From DAOTZS01 sp034434335 (lineage in GTDB: Bacteria > Chloroflexota > Anaerolineae > CG2-30-64-16): DNA of 6,455 nt. The stretch lies in the NCBI GenBank assembly GCA_034434335.1, contig DAOTZS010000209.1:1-6455 (forward strand). Reading direction: 5' to 3'. This document shows, one piece after another, positions 6,396-6,455 of this stretch. The notes beneath the pieces are model-generated. The model worked only from the letters and a program-made list of their open reading frames with translations, had not been told where the DNA came from and did not search any database. Position 1 is the first letter of the stretch, and each line of letters starts with the position of its first letter. The position numbers were made by a program, and so were the translations under genes.

Positions 6396-6455
6396 AATTG
6401 GTTAACACTTTCTGCCCCCTCGGGCCTTCACAGCCCCTCACCCCCCTTTGTCCCC

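Larger units (their letters stand above)
6062..6455. other. Intergenic region upstream of the membrane cluster
   Basis: About 394 bases with no convincing gene on either strand. It contains a plus-strand promoter with an embedded palindrome, a perfect hairpin, a C-rich repeat-like element and a weak minus-strand promoter candidate, each listed separately. The layout suits a divergent regulatory region between the minus-strand cluster and something that begins beyond the right edge. Confidence 0.7.

Noticed and set aside
6275..6455. Plus-strand frame from ATG 6275, open to the right edge
   Set aside because: It has no ribosome site, starts at the foot of the hairpin, and its Pro-rich translation simply reads through the C-rich repeat. 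It may be chance, though the window ends before a stop.
1..6455. CRISPR array, tRNA, rRNA or transposase
   Set aside because: No regularly spaced repeats, no tRNA-like cloverleaf or rRNA sequence was noticed, and no reading frame has transposase motifs.

Overview
The window is GC-rich bacterial DNA. All five recognisable genes lie on the minus strand and read from right to left. The best guess for the source is a Chloroflexota-like bacterium. This rests on an archaeal-type HMG-CoA synthase next to a class II HMG-CoA reductase (some Chloroflexota are known to use a mevalonate pathway) and on a C-rich dispersed-repeat style of intergenic DNA. No marker gene is present, so the taxonomy is inference.

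Layout in the direction of transcription. (1) Positions 6455-6062 are an intergenic region with no convincing gene. It holds a near-consensus plus-strand promoter whose 17-bp spacer is almost entirely a palindrome, a perfect 10-bp-stem hairpin, a C-rich repeat-like element and a possible minus-strand -10 box. (2) Positions 6061-2294 are three tightly packed membrane genes: a 563-residue NuoL/HyfB-like antiporter-fold protein, a 222-residue HyfE-like protein and a 466-residue NuoN/HyfF-like antiporter-fold protein. The gaps are 10 bp and then a 4-bp ATGA overlap. (3) After an 83-bp gap come HMG-CoA reductase (2210-909) and HMG-CoA synthase (from 893, running off the left edge), separated by 15 bp.

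The two left genes form the committed part of the mevalonate (isoprenoid) pathway. The synthase condenses acetyl-CoA with acetoacetyl-CoA, and the reductase makes mevalonate from HMG-CoA. Their pairing argues that the reductase is biosynthetic, even though class II enzymes are often labelled 'degradative'.

The most unusual part is the three-gene membrane cluster. Its order recalls the HyfB-HyfE-HyfF part of group 4 hydrogenase or complex I membrane arms. No hydrogenase, dehydrogenase or Fe-S subunit is encoded in the window. By eye alignment, several of the charged residues that carry protons or ions in this superfamily are replaced by neutral residues or by arginine. It may be a divergent or repurposed antiporter module. 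The alignments were done by eye without a search, so they should be read as strong hints and not proof.
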